Source of the DNA: Lycocorax pyrrhopterus obiensis
Lineage: Eukaryota > Chordata > Aves > Passeriformes > Paradisaeidae
Length of the DNA: 64,000 nucleotides
Reading direction: 5' to 3'
Assembly: GCA_014706295.1 (NCBI GenBank)
Contig: JACSVZ010000002.1
Span: 15,608,494-15,672,493 of the forward strand
How positions within the stretch are numbered: position 1 is the first letter of the stretch; each line of letters starts with the position of its first letter. Below, one piece after another: positions 13,186-25,844 of this stretch. Position numbers and translations under genes: made by a program. The notes beneath the pieces were generated by a model. It searched no databases. It was not told the origin of the DNA and saw nothing but the letters and a program-made list of their open reading frames with translations.

Positions 13186-13268
13186 ATGGCCGCCATCGAT
13201 GCGCCCATGGACAGCACAGCACATCTTCTTTGCCTTCTGCTCCTGGGATTAATTGCTGAATTTGGAGG
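13186..13268 (+). CDS. First coding exon with signal peptide, unidentified secreted or membrane protein (partial)
   Basis: Reading from the ATG at 13186, the exon encodes 27 residues plus two bases of a split codon. The peptide has a short polar start (MAAIDAPMDSTAH), a leucine-rich core (LLCLLLLGLIA) and a small-residue/EFG end, which is the layout of a cleavable signal peptide. There is no K or R in the n-region, which is slightly unusual. A second in-frame ATG at 13207 gives a 20-residue version that starts closer to the hydrophobic core and may be the real start. Both ATGs have G at +4 and C at -3. The frame meets TAA at 13270, directly overlapping a GT at 13269-13270, so the exon most likely ends at 13268 in phase 2 (donor GG|GTAATC, moderate strength). 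The frame is open upstream only to a stop at 12994. The CpG-rich 5' block supports a genuine first exon. I do not recognise the protein, and no other exon of it is identifiable in the window. A secreted, GPI-anchored or single-pass membrane product is inferred from the signal peptide alone. Confidence 0.55.
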
Positions 13269-13274
13269 GTAATC
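13269..13274 (+). promoter_or_regulatory. Candidate 5' splice site of intron 1
   Basis: GTAATC follows ...TTTGGAGG. Positions +1 to +4 (GTAA) fit the consensus, while +5 (T) and +6 (C) do not, so the site is only moderate. It is the only GT near the end of the open frame before the in-frame TAA. A downstream GTAGAA at about 13324 would require read-through of that stop and is rejected for a coding exon. Confidence 0.45.
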
Positions 13275-13339
13275 CACCTTCTCTCGCTTCATTCCTTTTA
13301 ACTTCCATCCGAGGCAGACTTTTGTAGAAAGCCTATTCT

Positions 13340-13364
13340 CCCCCCCCCCCTCCCCCCCCCCCCC
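13340..13364. repeat. Poly-C tract (C11-T-C13) at the start of the putative intron
   Basis: Two C-runs of 11 and 13 bases separated by one T lie about 70 bp downstream of the candidate donor. The - strand equivalent is an almost pure poly-G tract able to form G-quadruplexes. In RNA from the + strand it is a poly-C tract of the sort bound by PCBP/hnRNP K proteins. Run lengths may vary through assembly or polymerase slippage. Confidence 0.85.
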
Positions 13365-15849
13365 TCGCCCCAGCAACTATTTAATTTTTCATGATCTGCC
13401 CTCTGGGAGCTGGCAGTTCCCCTGCTGGTAACTACGCTGTTTGTTTTAGCCAGTAAGGAGATACTGTTCCGAAAATAATTCTGATTACTCTGTGAATTTA
13501 GGCTTTATTTCATACATGCTCTTTCTGTGTCAGAGAGAGATCTCTGTGATTTCTCCCTTCATAACAAATCTTGTGTATGGGTGAAGGAAAGGTAAATGGG
13601 GAAAGTGCTGAAGATCTGCCTGTTACTTGCCTGTCTCCTGTTCTCAAAAATGTGGTATACTGGTGAGAAATGTTTCTGCATTTTAACCATTTCAGGGCTT
13701 TTGTAGCCCTGTGGATGGTGTGTGGTGAGATGAGGGAAGCAGCTGTCCCAGCTGTGTTGGTACCACCCCAGCTGCAGCAATCTCTCGCAGGACAAGGCTT
13801 GGTGCCCTGGGACACACACCTCCATATCCCTTCCCAGACTTTGGCTCCTATGTAAGCCAAGCACCCAGAACCCCTGGCTGCGTGAGGCTGCAAGGGAAAG
13901 GCAGCTCCTTCCACAGTGAGAGTGCCTCGTGTCTGCAAGTCACTCCATGCACAGCACTCATACCCCATCCATGAGTTCCCTGCCCAAACAGCAGCCAGGG
14001 AGAAGCACAGAGGGTCCATATATTCTCCATGTCATCCCCTCCCTGAATGCTTTGTGACAAGGAGCAGTAAATACTTCTCTTCTGCTCAACTGCAAAGGAC
14101 CCAGGAGGGCGTTGGATGTGGTGGCAGTCCTTGCTGTCCAGACAGGGCCGGCCACCCTTCGTGACCAGCAACACACACCCAGAGAAGTTTCCCTGAGAAA
14201 CAGCAGAACTCCATCCCTGCAGCTATGAAGACCCCTGCTATCATGTAGGCAGCATCCCACCAAAGGGGCTATATTGCAGCAAATCTGTTCCCGTTCCCTT
14301 GGTGCTGTGTTTTATTGTGCTTAGGCAGTGGCTCAGTTTTTCTCTCTCTCCCCGACTGCTGGAACAACTTGAGAGTGCTGGCCTCAGTCCCGAGGACTAC
14401 AGTAGCTCTTCCTCCCGGGAGAAAGCGGGACAGTCTAAGGATACAGAGTAGCTTAGAGCAGGAGAGGATTGTGTTTCACCCTGTGGTATTTTAACTGGTT
14501 TAGGGATTTTCTTCACCTGAGCTGCCCCAGCAGTTGCCCCGACATCCACATCTTCTGCTTCACATAAAGTCTCAAGAGAACACAGGCAAAATAAAAGAAG
14601 GAAGACAAATGTTCCAGCAGCCTGAGCGGTTTGCTGTGTGGAGCTGGACTCGTTCTTGCACTGACACACAGAATACAGACAGCCTTGGCTCCATCTAACA
14701 TCCTTGGTCTCCAGTTCTTTCCCCCCGATGGAACTGAAACAAGCACACAGCAGTTGAGGTTATACAGTGTCTCAGTGTGCTCAGATTTCTTCCTAGTTGT
14801 CCAGGGTTTGCAGAATTCACAGTATTGCAGCTTTATCAGGGAAGAGCTTCAGTATGTGCCAAAGTGTGTGTGATTCCAAACAAGGACAAACCATTCCATT
14901 AACTACCTGTCTGAGTACATTTGCATCTAAGGCAGGCCCTACAAAGTTTAGCAGTCTCCTACGGGGTTTTGGAGCAGGTTACTGGAGGATCTGCTAAAAT
15001 GTAAAAGTTTGCCAAGGTTACAATTGAGTTAAAACAGCTCTAAAGTTCCCAACCATGCCCCTCCCATTACCTCAACAGGATTTAAGCACATTAAAGAAAC
15101 AAGGAGAGCTACAAACCATACAGCCTAGTAGTGTCAGAGTTGCTGGTATTAAGGCGCTGAATTTCATCCTAAATGTTTCAATTTGAGTCAGTAGTTGAGA
15201 CCAGGACCTCAGATCTCAGTGACTAAAAATCTTGCTTCAGGCATCTGTGTTGTGTTTTTTACCCCATAATGACATCGTTGCATGTAATGAGATGTTAACA
15301 ATTCATTCACTGCTTTACATCTGTCATGAAGGAGAAAACTGTGATTTCTTGACTTATGCACTGATTAGTGTAAATTAGTCATGGCAAATTTTGAGAAGTC
15401 CAAACTTCAGAAATTATGGCAAGAATGATGAAGACTCAAAGGTATGTTTGGAGGGAACTACCTACTTCTGGAGAATTTGGCCTGAGGTTCGATTAATTTC
15501 ATGCCAGATGTACGCCTCTCACAACCCCGCATGCTTGTTTTGAAGGACGTGGCATGCTGAAAAGGGAACTGATTAAGCCAGTCAGAGCACCATGAGGTTC
15601 AAACTCTTACTAAAACCCTCTTCTCTATAACCTGTAGGAAAAAACCCACAGCAGAATCAAAGAGGTCATTTAGGGGATAAAAACTGAGCAATATCCAGGA
15701 GCAGCTCTTTGCCTGGGGGTAAGGACAGTCACTCTTGAATTTGCAAGTGTTGTTCTTGCAAATTTGTGCTACTGACAGTATTTTTCCTAATAGAGTGACC
15801 CTAGAGTTCAGTGTAGGATTTAGCCACCCACATTGCAGGCAGTTAAATA

Positions 15850-15874
15850 CAGATGTCTGAACGCTAGACATCTG
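15850..15874. repeat. Short perfect inverted repeat (9-bp stem, 7-nt loop)
   Basis: CAGATGTCT is followed after GAACGCT by its exact reverse complement AGACATCTG. The stem is too short for a microRNA precursor. No flanking extension of pairing is visible. Confidence 0.7.
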
Positions 15875-16431
15875 AACTCTTGTTACAGGCAATGGAGAAC
15901 CAGCCAGTGTGGCCAAGAGAGTTTGGGCCAGTTGCCTGAATATGACCAGCTGGTGCCATCAGAGATGATCTGGGTATTGGGGTATCTGTACTCTCTGGGC
16001 AGCATCGTGCAGGACCTGTGGAGAACACACAAACAGACCTGCAGCTGGACAGTGCACTGGGAAACCACATCCAGAACCTCCTGGTCTCCACTGTCTCTTG
16101 GTGCCTGTGTTTATGCATTAAATCCAAGGAGCTCTGTGTATCCTATGGCTGACAGACAAAACTTACCTACTTAGGGTGAGCTGAACCCCACTCTGAATGT
16201 TTAACTCCGCCTAAAAGTACGCTGTAATTAACGTGAAAAAGTGTAAGACTGACACTAATGGCCCCACTGCTTGTCTCCTTTTTTGAGATACCTCTTCTTG
16301 AGAGGCAGGCACTGTGCCCCTTTACAGCAGCCTAGATCTTAGGGCCAAAAAGGTGGTTCTGGTGAGCACTTTGAATTTGGGAGGGAAATAACATAAACCA
16401 TTTCATTTCAATCTTCTCAAGAACAAGACTT

Positions 16432-16445
16432 TTCAGCATGCTGAA
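16432..16445. repeat. 14-bp perfect palindrome
   Basis: TTCAGCATGCTGAA reads identically on both strands. It may be chance or a dimeric protein-binding site; the sequence does not decide. No second copy was noticed nearby. Confidence 0.7.
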
Positions 16446-16860
16446 CCTTTACTGGGATTTGTGCCTTGAGCCTGCTTGATGCTGAAGTGGATGAAGCCAC
16501 TTCCTTGAAGATCTCTTCCAATGCTCTTGCAGCCCCTCCAAGGGGGAGCTTTCTGGGAGCTGTTTGGTCATGGCTCACACGCTGATGTGCACCCTGGTGA
16601 GGAGCCTGGCCCTCAGGTGAGAGCTGAGAACATGAAAAACCTCAGTGGCAGGTCCTAACAGCAACAGCAACACTAAAAGGGACAAACTGAACGCAGCCTT
16701 TTGTTTGGACAATATTGAAATAATTTGCAATGTCAGAAAAATATATTTTACACAGATATTTACCAGAACTTTCTATTTCTTGAGAAACTTTGGCTATTCA
16801 AGTTTTGTGCTCCTGAGAAAAGCACACAGTCAGTGACTGTTTCTCAGGGTCAGAGTCTGA

Positions 16861-16886
16861 GCTACTGCTGCTCGCTGAGCAGTAGC
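16861..16886. repeat. Short perfect inverted repeat (9-bp stem, 8-nt loop)
   Basis: GCTACTGCT is followed after an 8-base loop by AGCAGTAGC, its exact reverse complement. It lies about 1 kb from the similar-sized hairpin at 15850-15874, but the two share no sequence. Confidence 0.7.
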
Positions 16887-18870
16887 CCGCGTTGTATCTA
16901 CAAGCAAGGGAACAGGGGAATGTTTTGCTCTCATGTTTTTCGCTGTCTTATGTTACACCACTCCTTGTCAGCCCTGCATTGGTGAGTATAAAGTACCTCC
17001 TGGCCATGACATCACGCCACAGAAAACAGACTAATGAGGCAAAGAAAGCGAGGTTCACTTTTCTGCAGGGAGGCTGGCTCCGATCACCTGGTTGTAGTTA
17101 AAACGGATCACACTGAGCTGTTCTGCTTTGTAAGAGCTGAATTTCATTCTCTGTTACTGGATGTTTATCTGATATCTTGTAAAAACTGTTGTCCATTTCT
17201 CCTGCCTTTAGATCTTTTGCTTTTATGAAATGCTAAATCTCCAACTCTGACCCTTCAGCAAAACCAGTTCACTTCATCAAATGAATCCTGTGACTTTGAT
17301 TATGTAGGAGCTTTCATTAAAAGGGTCCAAAGTAAAGCAGACAAGGAAATGTCTCAGTGATTTGCAGCAGTGCATTGAGAAACAAAAGGAAATGGATGGC
17401 AGAGATAAGGGAAATAAAATAGCCACAATTTTTTAATAAGGGGAATGGAATTTCCCCCAAGGGTCTGTGTTATACTGCTCTTCAGTAAAATACAAGCAAA
17501 ACTCATGGTAGTGGAACTTAAATGCAAAATATTTCCAACTTAGAGCAGCACAATGAAATTTCTAATAACCAGAAAATGCTGACATGAAGGCATTACCAGA
17601 ACATTTTAAGCCCTATATAATAGTGCTTCCAACAAACAATTGGCTGTTATGGATTCAACCATAAAACTGGAAGTGCCATGTCCACTGCTGCTAGGATGTG
17701 TGCTGCAACCACATCACATTTTGCCCTTTGCTTTGTTATTTTAACTGTGGGCTTCAATTATGGCACAAACATTCTGATCTTTTCTCCTTTGTCCACGCTG
17801 TATTTTGCAGTTTTAAGGAACAAAATTGTCTGTGAATTACGTGAGTGAGGCTAGTTTTGTCATCCATAGGACCGTTACTTGACTAGTGCCAGTGTGCACT
17901 GCAAGGTCAGTAGGTTTACAAAGGGATCTGGTCAGCATGTGGTACCAGCATAGACTGTACGGATCAGAGCAAAAAATCATCCAGGTTTTCTGACAAGCTC
18001 ACCCTTAAATTCTGTTTACTATTGTCCACATGGATTTTCTTGTAGCCTAACATTAAGCAATTCAGAGGATGAGGTTGGTGCTTGGGATTTTGAATATTTT
18101 TTGTGGTTTGGACATTCTTATAGAAGTGCGTTTGATTGTTATTCCATCTACAAACTCCCTCATGAAAATGATCCAAGCAGCCATCACCGGGCTGCTGTCT
18201 TATGTGAAATCCAGTAAAACTATACAGCAATGCTGCTTATGAGTTGGATTTCTTTGTCTTAAAGGTTAGAGCAGATCCCAGGACATGGTAGATCTCATGT
18301 GGTCATTTTTTTAATTCCTGCAACCAAGCACAGTACAGCCACCCCAAAATGTTGTGTTACTGCTAATTTTTCAACATCATCTATTTTGTTGTAGCATTGC
18401 CAAAAGAACTGATTATACTTTTAACAATTATAAAAGTCTATTTTACCACTCTCCCATTTGAAAAATGCTGAGGAGATTTTGTTCAAAGTTTCCACAAAGA
18501 TTACTCCTCTAGTTGAGACCAGCATGGATGACATCAGCCCAGAACAGTTTAAAAAAGAACTGTATGTGGAAAGAAGGAGTTCAGGATAAAAAGTGTCCTG
18601 TGGCCTTGAGGGAGAACTGAATCTGGCACAAATCCGAAGTAATTTTCCTGATATGGTTTGCAGCAACCCCAGCTGCACTAGCCCAGGGGGGTCTCAGCTG
18701 GAGTCAGCCAGGACATGGTCCAGCCAAGTGAGGATCAGCCCCTGGGGCAGGAGAGAGGGGTGGGCTGCAGGACAGGGGTGATGCTCCTTGCAGGAACCGC
18801 AGCCCCTGCCCTACTGCTGCTGCAGGAGTGCCATGAGCAAACACGCTTAGTGTCCTGGCAAACTGTGAAA

Positions 18871-18922
18871 GGATTCATAGACATCAGGCCAGGAACAGGC
18901 CATTAGATCATCTTTTCCTCAC
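18871..18922 (-). repeat. Possible ancient CR1/L3-type 3' end, antisense
   Basis: The segment 'ttcatagacatcaggccagg' then 'ccattagatcatctttt' resembles the antisense tail of old sauropsid CR1-type elements, which typically read tcatagact-cagggccagaagggaccattagatcatct. The match covers about 50 bp with several differences. Called from remembered motif order, so a repeat-library search is needed to confirm family and strand. Confidence 0.38.
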
Positions 18923-21900
18923 TGAAGGCCAAATGGGACTTTCAAATACCTTTTGAGAGCCACATGGTGGCACACCCCTTACTATTAAAAGGTCTACATT
19001 TTCAGCAAGGCTCTGATACTCAGGAAAAGAGGGCCAGGTTCAATGTCAAGGCTTTTGTAGTAAACCCACACTCACCCATTATCTAATAACCTTGGAAATA
19101 CAGTTAAAATGTCTGAGATCTAAAGCATGAAGGATACTTCCCACTGCCATGCAAGTTAGATAAAAATACTGAACCATGGGGCCCTTGAGACCTTCCTCAT
19201 CCCAGCTGTTAGGTGTCCAGGATGGCCTTCCCCTCTGTCTCCCACTCCTGCCTTCCTCTTAGGAGTCTATGGGACCCTGTCAGCATCAGCAGAACTGACC
19301 ATCTCTCCCTTTCCCTGTAGAGGGTGCATACAGGGGTCATGGAGAGCAGCAAGAGGCAAAGTGGCAGGCCTGCGCCCATGGAACTCAGCCCTACTTCATG
19401 GAGACAGGACGTGCAGCAGGTACTGGGGATGGGACAAAAAGCTGTAGACCAGAGCTGGTGATGGCAAGCTGTCTCATCCAGAAAGGCATGGTGAGTGCTG
19501 CAAAGCCAACCCAGGGCAGGGTAAAATCTGATCCTGGTCCAGACCAAAGGGGAGCAAGTTGCCACTGCTGACCCCTGACTGCAGGGTTTCACCGATATCC
19601 ACTTTGGCAGAGCCCCAGGAGTTGGCTTCCACCATTGCAGACCCAGAAAAGCATCTGGACTCTGTTGAAAGATGTCAGGACCTGGAAAAGCCACCATTTC
19701 TTCTGCTTGTTTATTCTGGTTGTCAATCTCCTGTCACTGATTAGAAGTTTGTAACTAATTTCTCAGTTGAATTTGCCTGGAGTTAAGCCTCAGGTTTTGG
19801 TTCTTGTTATGCTTTTCTCCCCTGCATTAAAGAGCTCTGCTGTGCCTAGAATTTCTGCACATGATGGTATTTATGCTTTGTAATTGCATCATCTCTTGAT
19901 CTTTTTGATCAGGCCACCAGGCTGAGCTGCCAGTCCTGGAGAGATATCTCAGAGACAGCAGTGCTGAACAGAAATGCTACATTTGTGCTGGACTGGCTCC
20001 ACACACAGCTGAGTGCATGGGACCAGGTTCCCTGGTTTAACATTACTGATATAGGAGCACAGGCCATGAACATTGGTGATGGTTTGGAGATCAAACTCTT
20101 TGAAAGTATTAAACAGATTCCCCAGTCTCTGTAACAATACTTTTTTCCAGTGAAGATGGTCAAACTGTAAAACTTTGTGCTTTTTCAATATTTTCCCTCC
20201 TTGTGAATTATACAGGTGTTTCTTTCCTCAGCGTCTTCTGCTTTACTCATCCTTCTTCATCCTTATGAAAACACAACAATATTTACTGTCTTATCCTGGT
20301 TTAGATTAAATTACAATGGAGCTGCCAGTCTCTCCTTCGGGATCTGTGTAAAAACAATTGTGTTTCTTTATGCAAGCTCCAGGATCAGTAGCTGTGAGAG
20401 CAGGGCTCCAGCAGGCAGGGAGCACAGCGTGGAGAGGAGCTGCTCCGCAGCTGATGGCAAGTACCTGCCCCTGGCCTGCAAGTGCAGGGGACCAGTGATG
20501 GTGGGTGTGTGTCTGAGTGTGTAACAGAGGGATGCAGGGAGCCCAGAAGCAGATGCAGGGAAGGGACGGGCTGGCAGATGGCATGCCAGACCACACAAAG
20601 TGACTTTGACACAAGGAGCAATTTGGGAGGGCACCATAAGAAATCTCATTTTGCATTGGGAGCAAACAATTTTCCCTGGTAGCATGAGCCATCCTGTGCC
20701 CAATGCACTCTCTGTAAGTCTGCAAAGAAAGGGGATTGCACTGAGAAAATAACTAAATTAATTTTCAGTTTCTTCTTCTAATAAATTTAATCTTCAGGAC
20801 CCAAAAATCTGACTACATACTCAGGTTGGAAAAAGGTAGTGGCATTTTGCAAGTAGCAAAATAAACTGAGAAACTGCAGTGGTACCTTTGGCAGGGATGT
20901 ATTGGTGCTCCAGGTATCTCCTGCATCCAATGTGCAGGTGGATCTGGCATCCCAGCTTTGTTCACTGGAGTTGGGAGTGTGAGCAGAGGACCAGCTCTCC
21001 TCTCTCACCTCATGGATGTCATACCAACGCTTTTAAATCCCTGCAGCAGGTACACAGATAATTTGGTCTCAAAAAGCTTCTCAGAAAATTACAGCTCCAC
21101 TGTAGGGATGGCTGGCTGGACACACAGCTGGGTTTTGGGATGGTACATAACACTGATTCCAGCAGCTCCAGCTACCTTGCTCCTGCCCCCGGGATCAGCT
21201 GGCAGCTCTGGACACCAACAACCCTGCTCCCAATGGTGTGAGCCATGGCCTGATGGCTCCCAAGCTCTCATGGACCACAAGCCACACATCAGCCAGGGGA
21301 CCATTCCTGTTCTAGCAGCAGTTTCCTCATGTTGGCTGATCCCCTGTTTATCACTTGCACCCCTTGCAGCCGAAAATAGTGATTGCAGCATCAATTAATT
21401 AATTTTGCTTTTCTTTCCTCTGAAAATGAATTAATTAAATTTTTAAGGGAGGGTAGTGCAAAGATGATCAATGTTATTGCATAGCAGCAGTAACTTAAAA
21501 CATCCCAGAAGAATCCTTTCTTTCTCTCTCCCTCTTTTCTTTGTGACTGGAAAAAATGTTAAAAACAAATCTCCTAATTTACTTGTAGCCTGAGATTTCT
21601 GCCAAGTGTATGTTTATGTCCAGTTTGAAAGATTGGGCGTATAATGGAAGTGCTGAAGTTTTCTCAAGCAGTCCAGAGCTGTTTGATGACATACACTACA
21701 AAGTCAGTCCTGTTTGCTGTTAAATTCAGTGGTAACACTTCCTTTAAATTCATGGGGAAACAGGATCAGGCCCTCTATTTAATTTGTATCTATCTCTGTA
21801 GGAGGTTTCTTGTTCCTCTAAAATGTGCGTGTAGATGATCTCATGATCCCTGTTGTCCATGTGTGCTGGCAAGGTCCTCAAGCACTTAGAGTGCTCACAT

Positions 21901-24900
21901 GTGACAGCATGACAGATCACCTGCAGCCCTCGTGTCACCAGAGGGGCTGCAGGTTGGGATATAGTGCTTTTTCATAAGGATTATCAAATCTCCTCTGCAA
22001 ACACTGCCTTGCAGAACCAAATTGAAAAACTGCTTTCATCAAGAAAACAAAGGAAACATACTTTATGCCTTCCTTGGGATTTCAGATGGATGCGGCTGAA
22101 AGGAAGTTACTTACTCTGTTTCCAAATGAAAGTTAAACTGGACACCTAGATTTTGCCTTAAGTGAAAGGGAAGAGACAGGCTCTCTGTCACACCTTACAC
22201 AAGGCAGCTGCCCCGTGTACTCAGAGCTCTGCTATGAGTCAACTACATATTTTGCTAAGGAAGTTACCAGAGTTTTTATGGGACGTGGCTAATCACATCT
22301 AGAAGTGAACACAGCTCCCCTGTGTTTCCATACCTGCTGCAGGACTCCAGCTACCATTCAACTATTTGAGATGTCCGCCATCTCCAGAATGCACACAAAA
22401 TCTGCAACTAAGTCACAGATCAAAATTTTGGACTTAATTCCTGGTATTGTATAGAAATTGCCCCAGATTTTCCTTAGAACAGGAACAAACAGAATCTTCC
22501 AAAGATTAAAGTATATTTTCCATTAGGAACTGGCATTATAATTTTGAATGAAAGATTTAAAATCTCTGTTCTTGGCATGCATCTCTACACCTAGTCTTGA
22601 ATTTCAAAGGTCAGCAGCGTCAGAAGGTAAGATTTTAATTCAGACTCCATCTGCTGACAACAAATATGTTGCTCTGATTTTTTTCTCTTCTCTCCTTTTA
22701 AACTCAAGAACAGCGACCACAGCATAATAAAAAAAATACTCCTTTGTAATTTTGTACTTTCCTAAGCATTCAAAGAAAACAACAGACAGAGCTAATGCTC
22801 ATCTGTGGTGACAGCCACTTCCACCACCCTTTCTCTCTTTAACCCTCTCTGGCCCTGCCTTGAATCCTCCCAGCTGTGAGTTGCAAATGTTTCCACACCA
22901 GACATCTTCTTCCACAGCACTGTGGCCTTTCAATGGAGGAGAAAAATTTTGTGTTTGTGCAGCTCTTCAAACTTCCACAGGGACAGCTTACACTACAGAG
23001 CAGATACAAGTTTTACCTGGCAAGATTCTGGGCTGTGTTTTGTTGTGTTTTTATTACAAATACATAAATAAGAGGCGTTGGAAAGCTTGCAGATTTTAAT
23101 CTGTTTTTGAGGTCTTCCTTTTTTCAGTGTCTTTGAAAATTCAAGATAAATCAGCTGTGTCCAAGGGCATTGTTATCTACCCAGCTCCTGACCCTCACCC
23201 CCGTGCCCCATTCCAACATGCAGAAAAGAGACCCTGGGGAAAATATTTTGAAGCTGAACCCTAAATCACATGTGAAAATGGAAAATCAAGTTCATTAAAA
23301 AAAACCCAAACTATATTGTTAAAGTTATTTTAGACCTTGTGGAATGCATTGGGTTTGCAAACAGAAACTGAGAAGCACTGTGCAGCGAGGAGAAGCTCTC
23401 CCTGCGCAGCAGAGGAGAGGCAGCCCCTGTGAGCACAGCAGGGCTGGGACTTCCTCACAGGTCAGTCCTTCCACCCACTCAGACAGGTGTCCCTTGCAGT
23501 GCACTGTCCAGCCTTCTCTGAGGACAGAAGAAGCAAAGAGAGACTATTCAGGTACTAGACTGGTATAATTCATATCCATTACAAGCAGGCTGTTTTTAAT
23601 AGGGGCCCACTCCCAGTGTTGGGAGGGAGTTCTCAACTTCTGTCATTAGTCCTGGAGAAGGACTTGCAGACCCTCCAACACTTCCTGAACATCAGCGACA
23701 GCAGTTGTGTCCCTTGATGCCACCTGAGCTCTCTCTAAGTTCTGGCCAGGAGCAATGAATTGGAATGGCAGGTCCTGCCGCTGCAAGGGTCCCCGCTCTG
23801 CTGGGACAGCACAGCTGAACAGTGTGCTGAGTGGGCAGGGGACCGTGCAGAGCTCACCACAGGGGCCCTGAGCCCACTGGCCATGTGTGCTGACAAATGA
23901 CTCACCTCGCCTCGGCACAGCAACAAGGCTGCTCTCACAGTGAGCCAGGCTCCACCAGCCCTGCCACAGGACACAAACTCGGTGAGAAGTCCAGCTGGAA
24001 TGGTGGGGAGGGGAAATCTGAAGGCAGAATCTTGTCCCCCAACTTGGAATGTGTTCAGGTTTCAGTGGATAACACCACAAAATGCCTCAGGACTTCAGAC
24101 AACCACATGTTTATATGATCATTGGAATTGTCTTCTCCCCCCGTTTCCATTTTCTCAGCCTGTTGGTTACTGCGCCTTCACAGTCTTCCTACCTTACAGC
24201 CGCCCAGAGCCCCAGAGATGGTTCAGGCCTGGACCAAACAAGTCCTGATGTGCAGATTCATCAGAGTATTTCATTGATTAATAGTCTCAGATGTTCTGGA
24301 AAGAATTGCTCCTATGCAAAGTGCTTCCAGCTAGGATAAGAGAGGGAAAGTTTGGAAGGGAGCTCTCTGAAGAACTCTGAAAGCCTATGACAGAGAGAAA
24401 TCTTCAAGGGCTTGCCTGCTAGCTGACGTGCTGTTTACTGGACATTTATTTTTCACCTGAGATACTTTTCTGTAACACTTTTTCTCTCTATCTTCCTCCC
24501 TAGTTTCTCCTGTGAGATGTTTTGCAAAGGCTGAGCAGGGGAAGTTTGTCTGCTCATTCCCATCCATTTGCAAAGCCCTGCAGTTGTGGGTTCCTCCTCT
24601 CCAGAGAGGCTGTGCTGCTTTTGCGTGACAGTCTGGCAAAGGGTAGCCATGCCCATTCAGAAGCACACGTGAGCCCTGCCAAAGAAACTGTCTCCAAAGC
24701 CCCTCACCAGGCATTCAGTCCTTGTGGGTTTCTCACAGCTGTTTTGACACAGATAGTGTCTTCAGATATGTAACCCAACAGCAGATCTGCATGGAGAGAA
24801 GCACAGCCCGTGAGCTCATTCGAGAGCATGACACCAGCCTGGAGCAGAATTCACTTGAGCAGCCCCAGGCATTGTCGTGGGGCTGGATGCTGCTCATTCT

Positions 24901-25129
24901 CCCCACTGCCAGGCTGCCTTCAGCTTCACGTGCTTGAACACTGCCAGGCAGGCACCCTCATCTGCTTCTACATGGCCAGCAACAGCCATAGATGGATGTT
25001 TTCCGGCAAATACTGGTGTGCTTGCCTCTGTAATCACACATGAGAGAGGGATGGAAGGAGGGGAGAAAATGGGAGACAGACCCACCTCTGCTTATGATAT
25101 TTCAATCCCTTCCTGCATGCTCTGCTATG

Positions 25130-25143
25130 AAAAAAAAAAAAAA
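25130..25143 (+). repeat. Poly-A tract
   Basis: A run of about 14 A residues follows 'tgctctgctatg'. It could be the tail of a retrocopy or SINE, but nothing preceding it resembles a known gene or repeat body. Confidence 0.6.
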
Positions 25144-25844
25144 GGCATAATTAAAGAGATTTTCTGTCTCTGAAAAGGAAGGTTTGGTCTGGGAGGTCCA
25201 TCAGCAGCCCTCCCCAGACATTCAGTCTTCTCTTATAGCAGGATGTCTGCTGGTCAGACACAACAAAACCCTTCTCAGGCCTGCCTGGGAGCTCCACACT
25301 GATGGCAGACCCCAAGCCAATAGTAGGATCTGCCTGGTAGTAGTATAGCCTTGGGCGATCACTTTCCCAACTACTAACTCCACAACCAGCAGGATGCAAT
25401 TATCTCATCCAGCCCCACGTCACAACCCACCCAAATCAGGACTGATTGTCTTCCACCCACAGTCAAAACACCCAGAAAGCCCTGGTTTCACTAGTATCCC
25501 AGGAGAGGAAAGGATGGATACGGGACAAGGGAAAGGAGCTGGCCTAGAGGTCCAAGGTGAAACCCTGGAGAATGTTTGTGGGCAGTGGTGGTGCCTGGGA
25601 GAAATGTCTCTGGCAGTGGCCGTGATGTCTCACTCTCCAGCCTCAGGAGTCAGTGGGGCTACCCGCACTCTGCACAGACTGAAAGAGGAAGTGGACCCAG
25701 CCACCCATCACCCCCACCTTCTTGTGGGCACAGACACTGAGCTGCCCAGGTTGGACCCTGCATGCCCCCCACAGCCACAAGGTGAAGTAAGGCAGAGCAG
25801 AAGGGCTTGGGCTGCTGCTTCTGCTGCTGGGGCTAGCTCTGGAG

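Larger units (their letters stand above)
12590..13215 (+). promoter_or_regulatory. CpG-rich promoter / 5'UTR block
   Basis: By eye there are roughly 35 CpG dinucleotides in about 630 bp, against almost none in most of the surrounding sequence. The block contains a C-rich tract with several ccccgggcccc-like motifs, and it leads into the signal-peptide exon on the + strand. I see no canonical TATA box, consistent with a CpG-island promoter with dispersed initiation. AT-rich, constrained-looking stretches (around 12730-12860 and 12960-13030) alternate with the C-rich part, which suggests conserved 5'UTR or core regulatory sequence. The exact start site cannot be placed from sequence alone. Confidence 0.65.

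Noticed and set aside
13510..14019. 169-codon - strand ORF beside the first exon
   Set aside because: Overlaps other open frames on both strands, and its translation shows no domain or hydrophobic organisation. A divergent transcript from the promoter is possible but not supported.
19209..19697. 162-codon - strand ORF
   Set aside because: No homology recognised and no exon signals; composition looks like chance translation.
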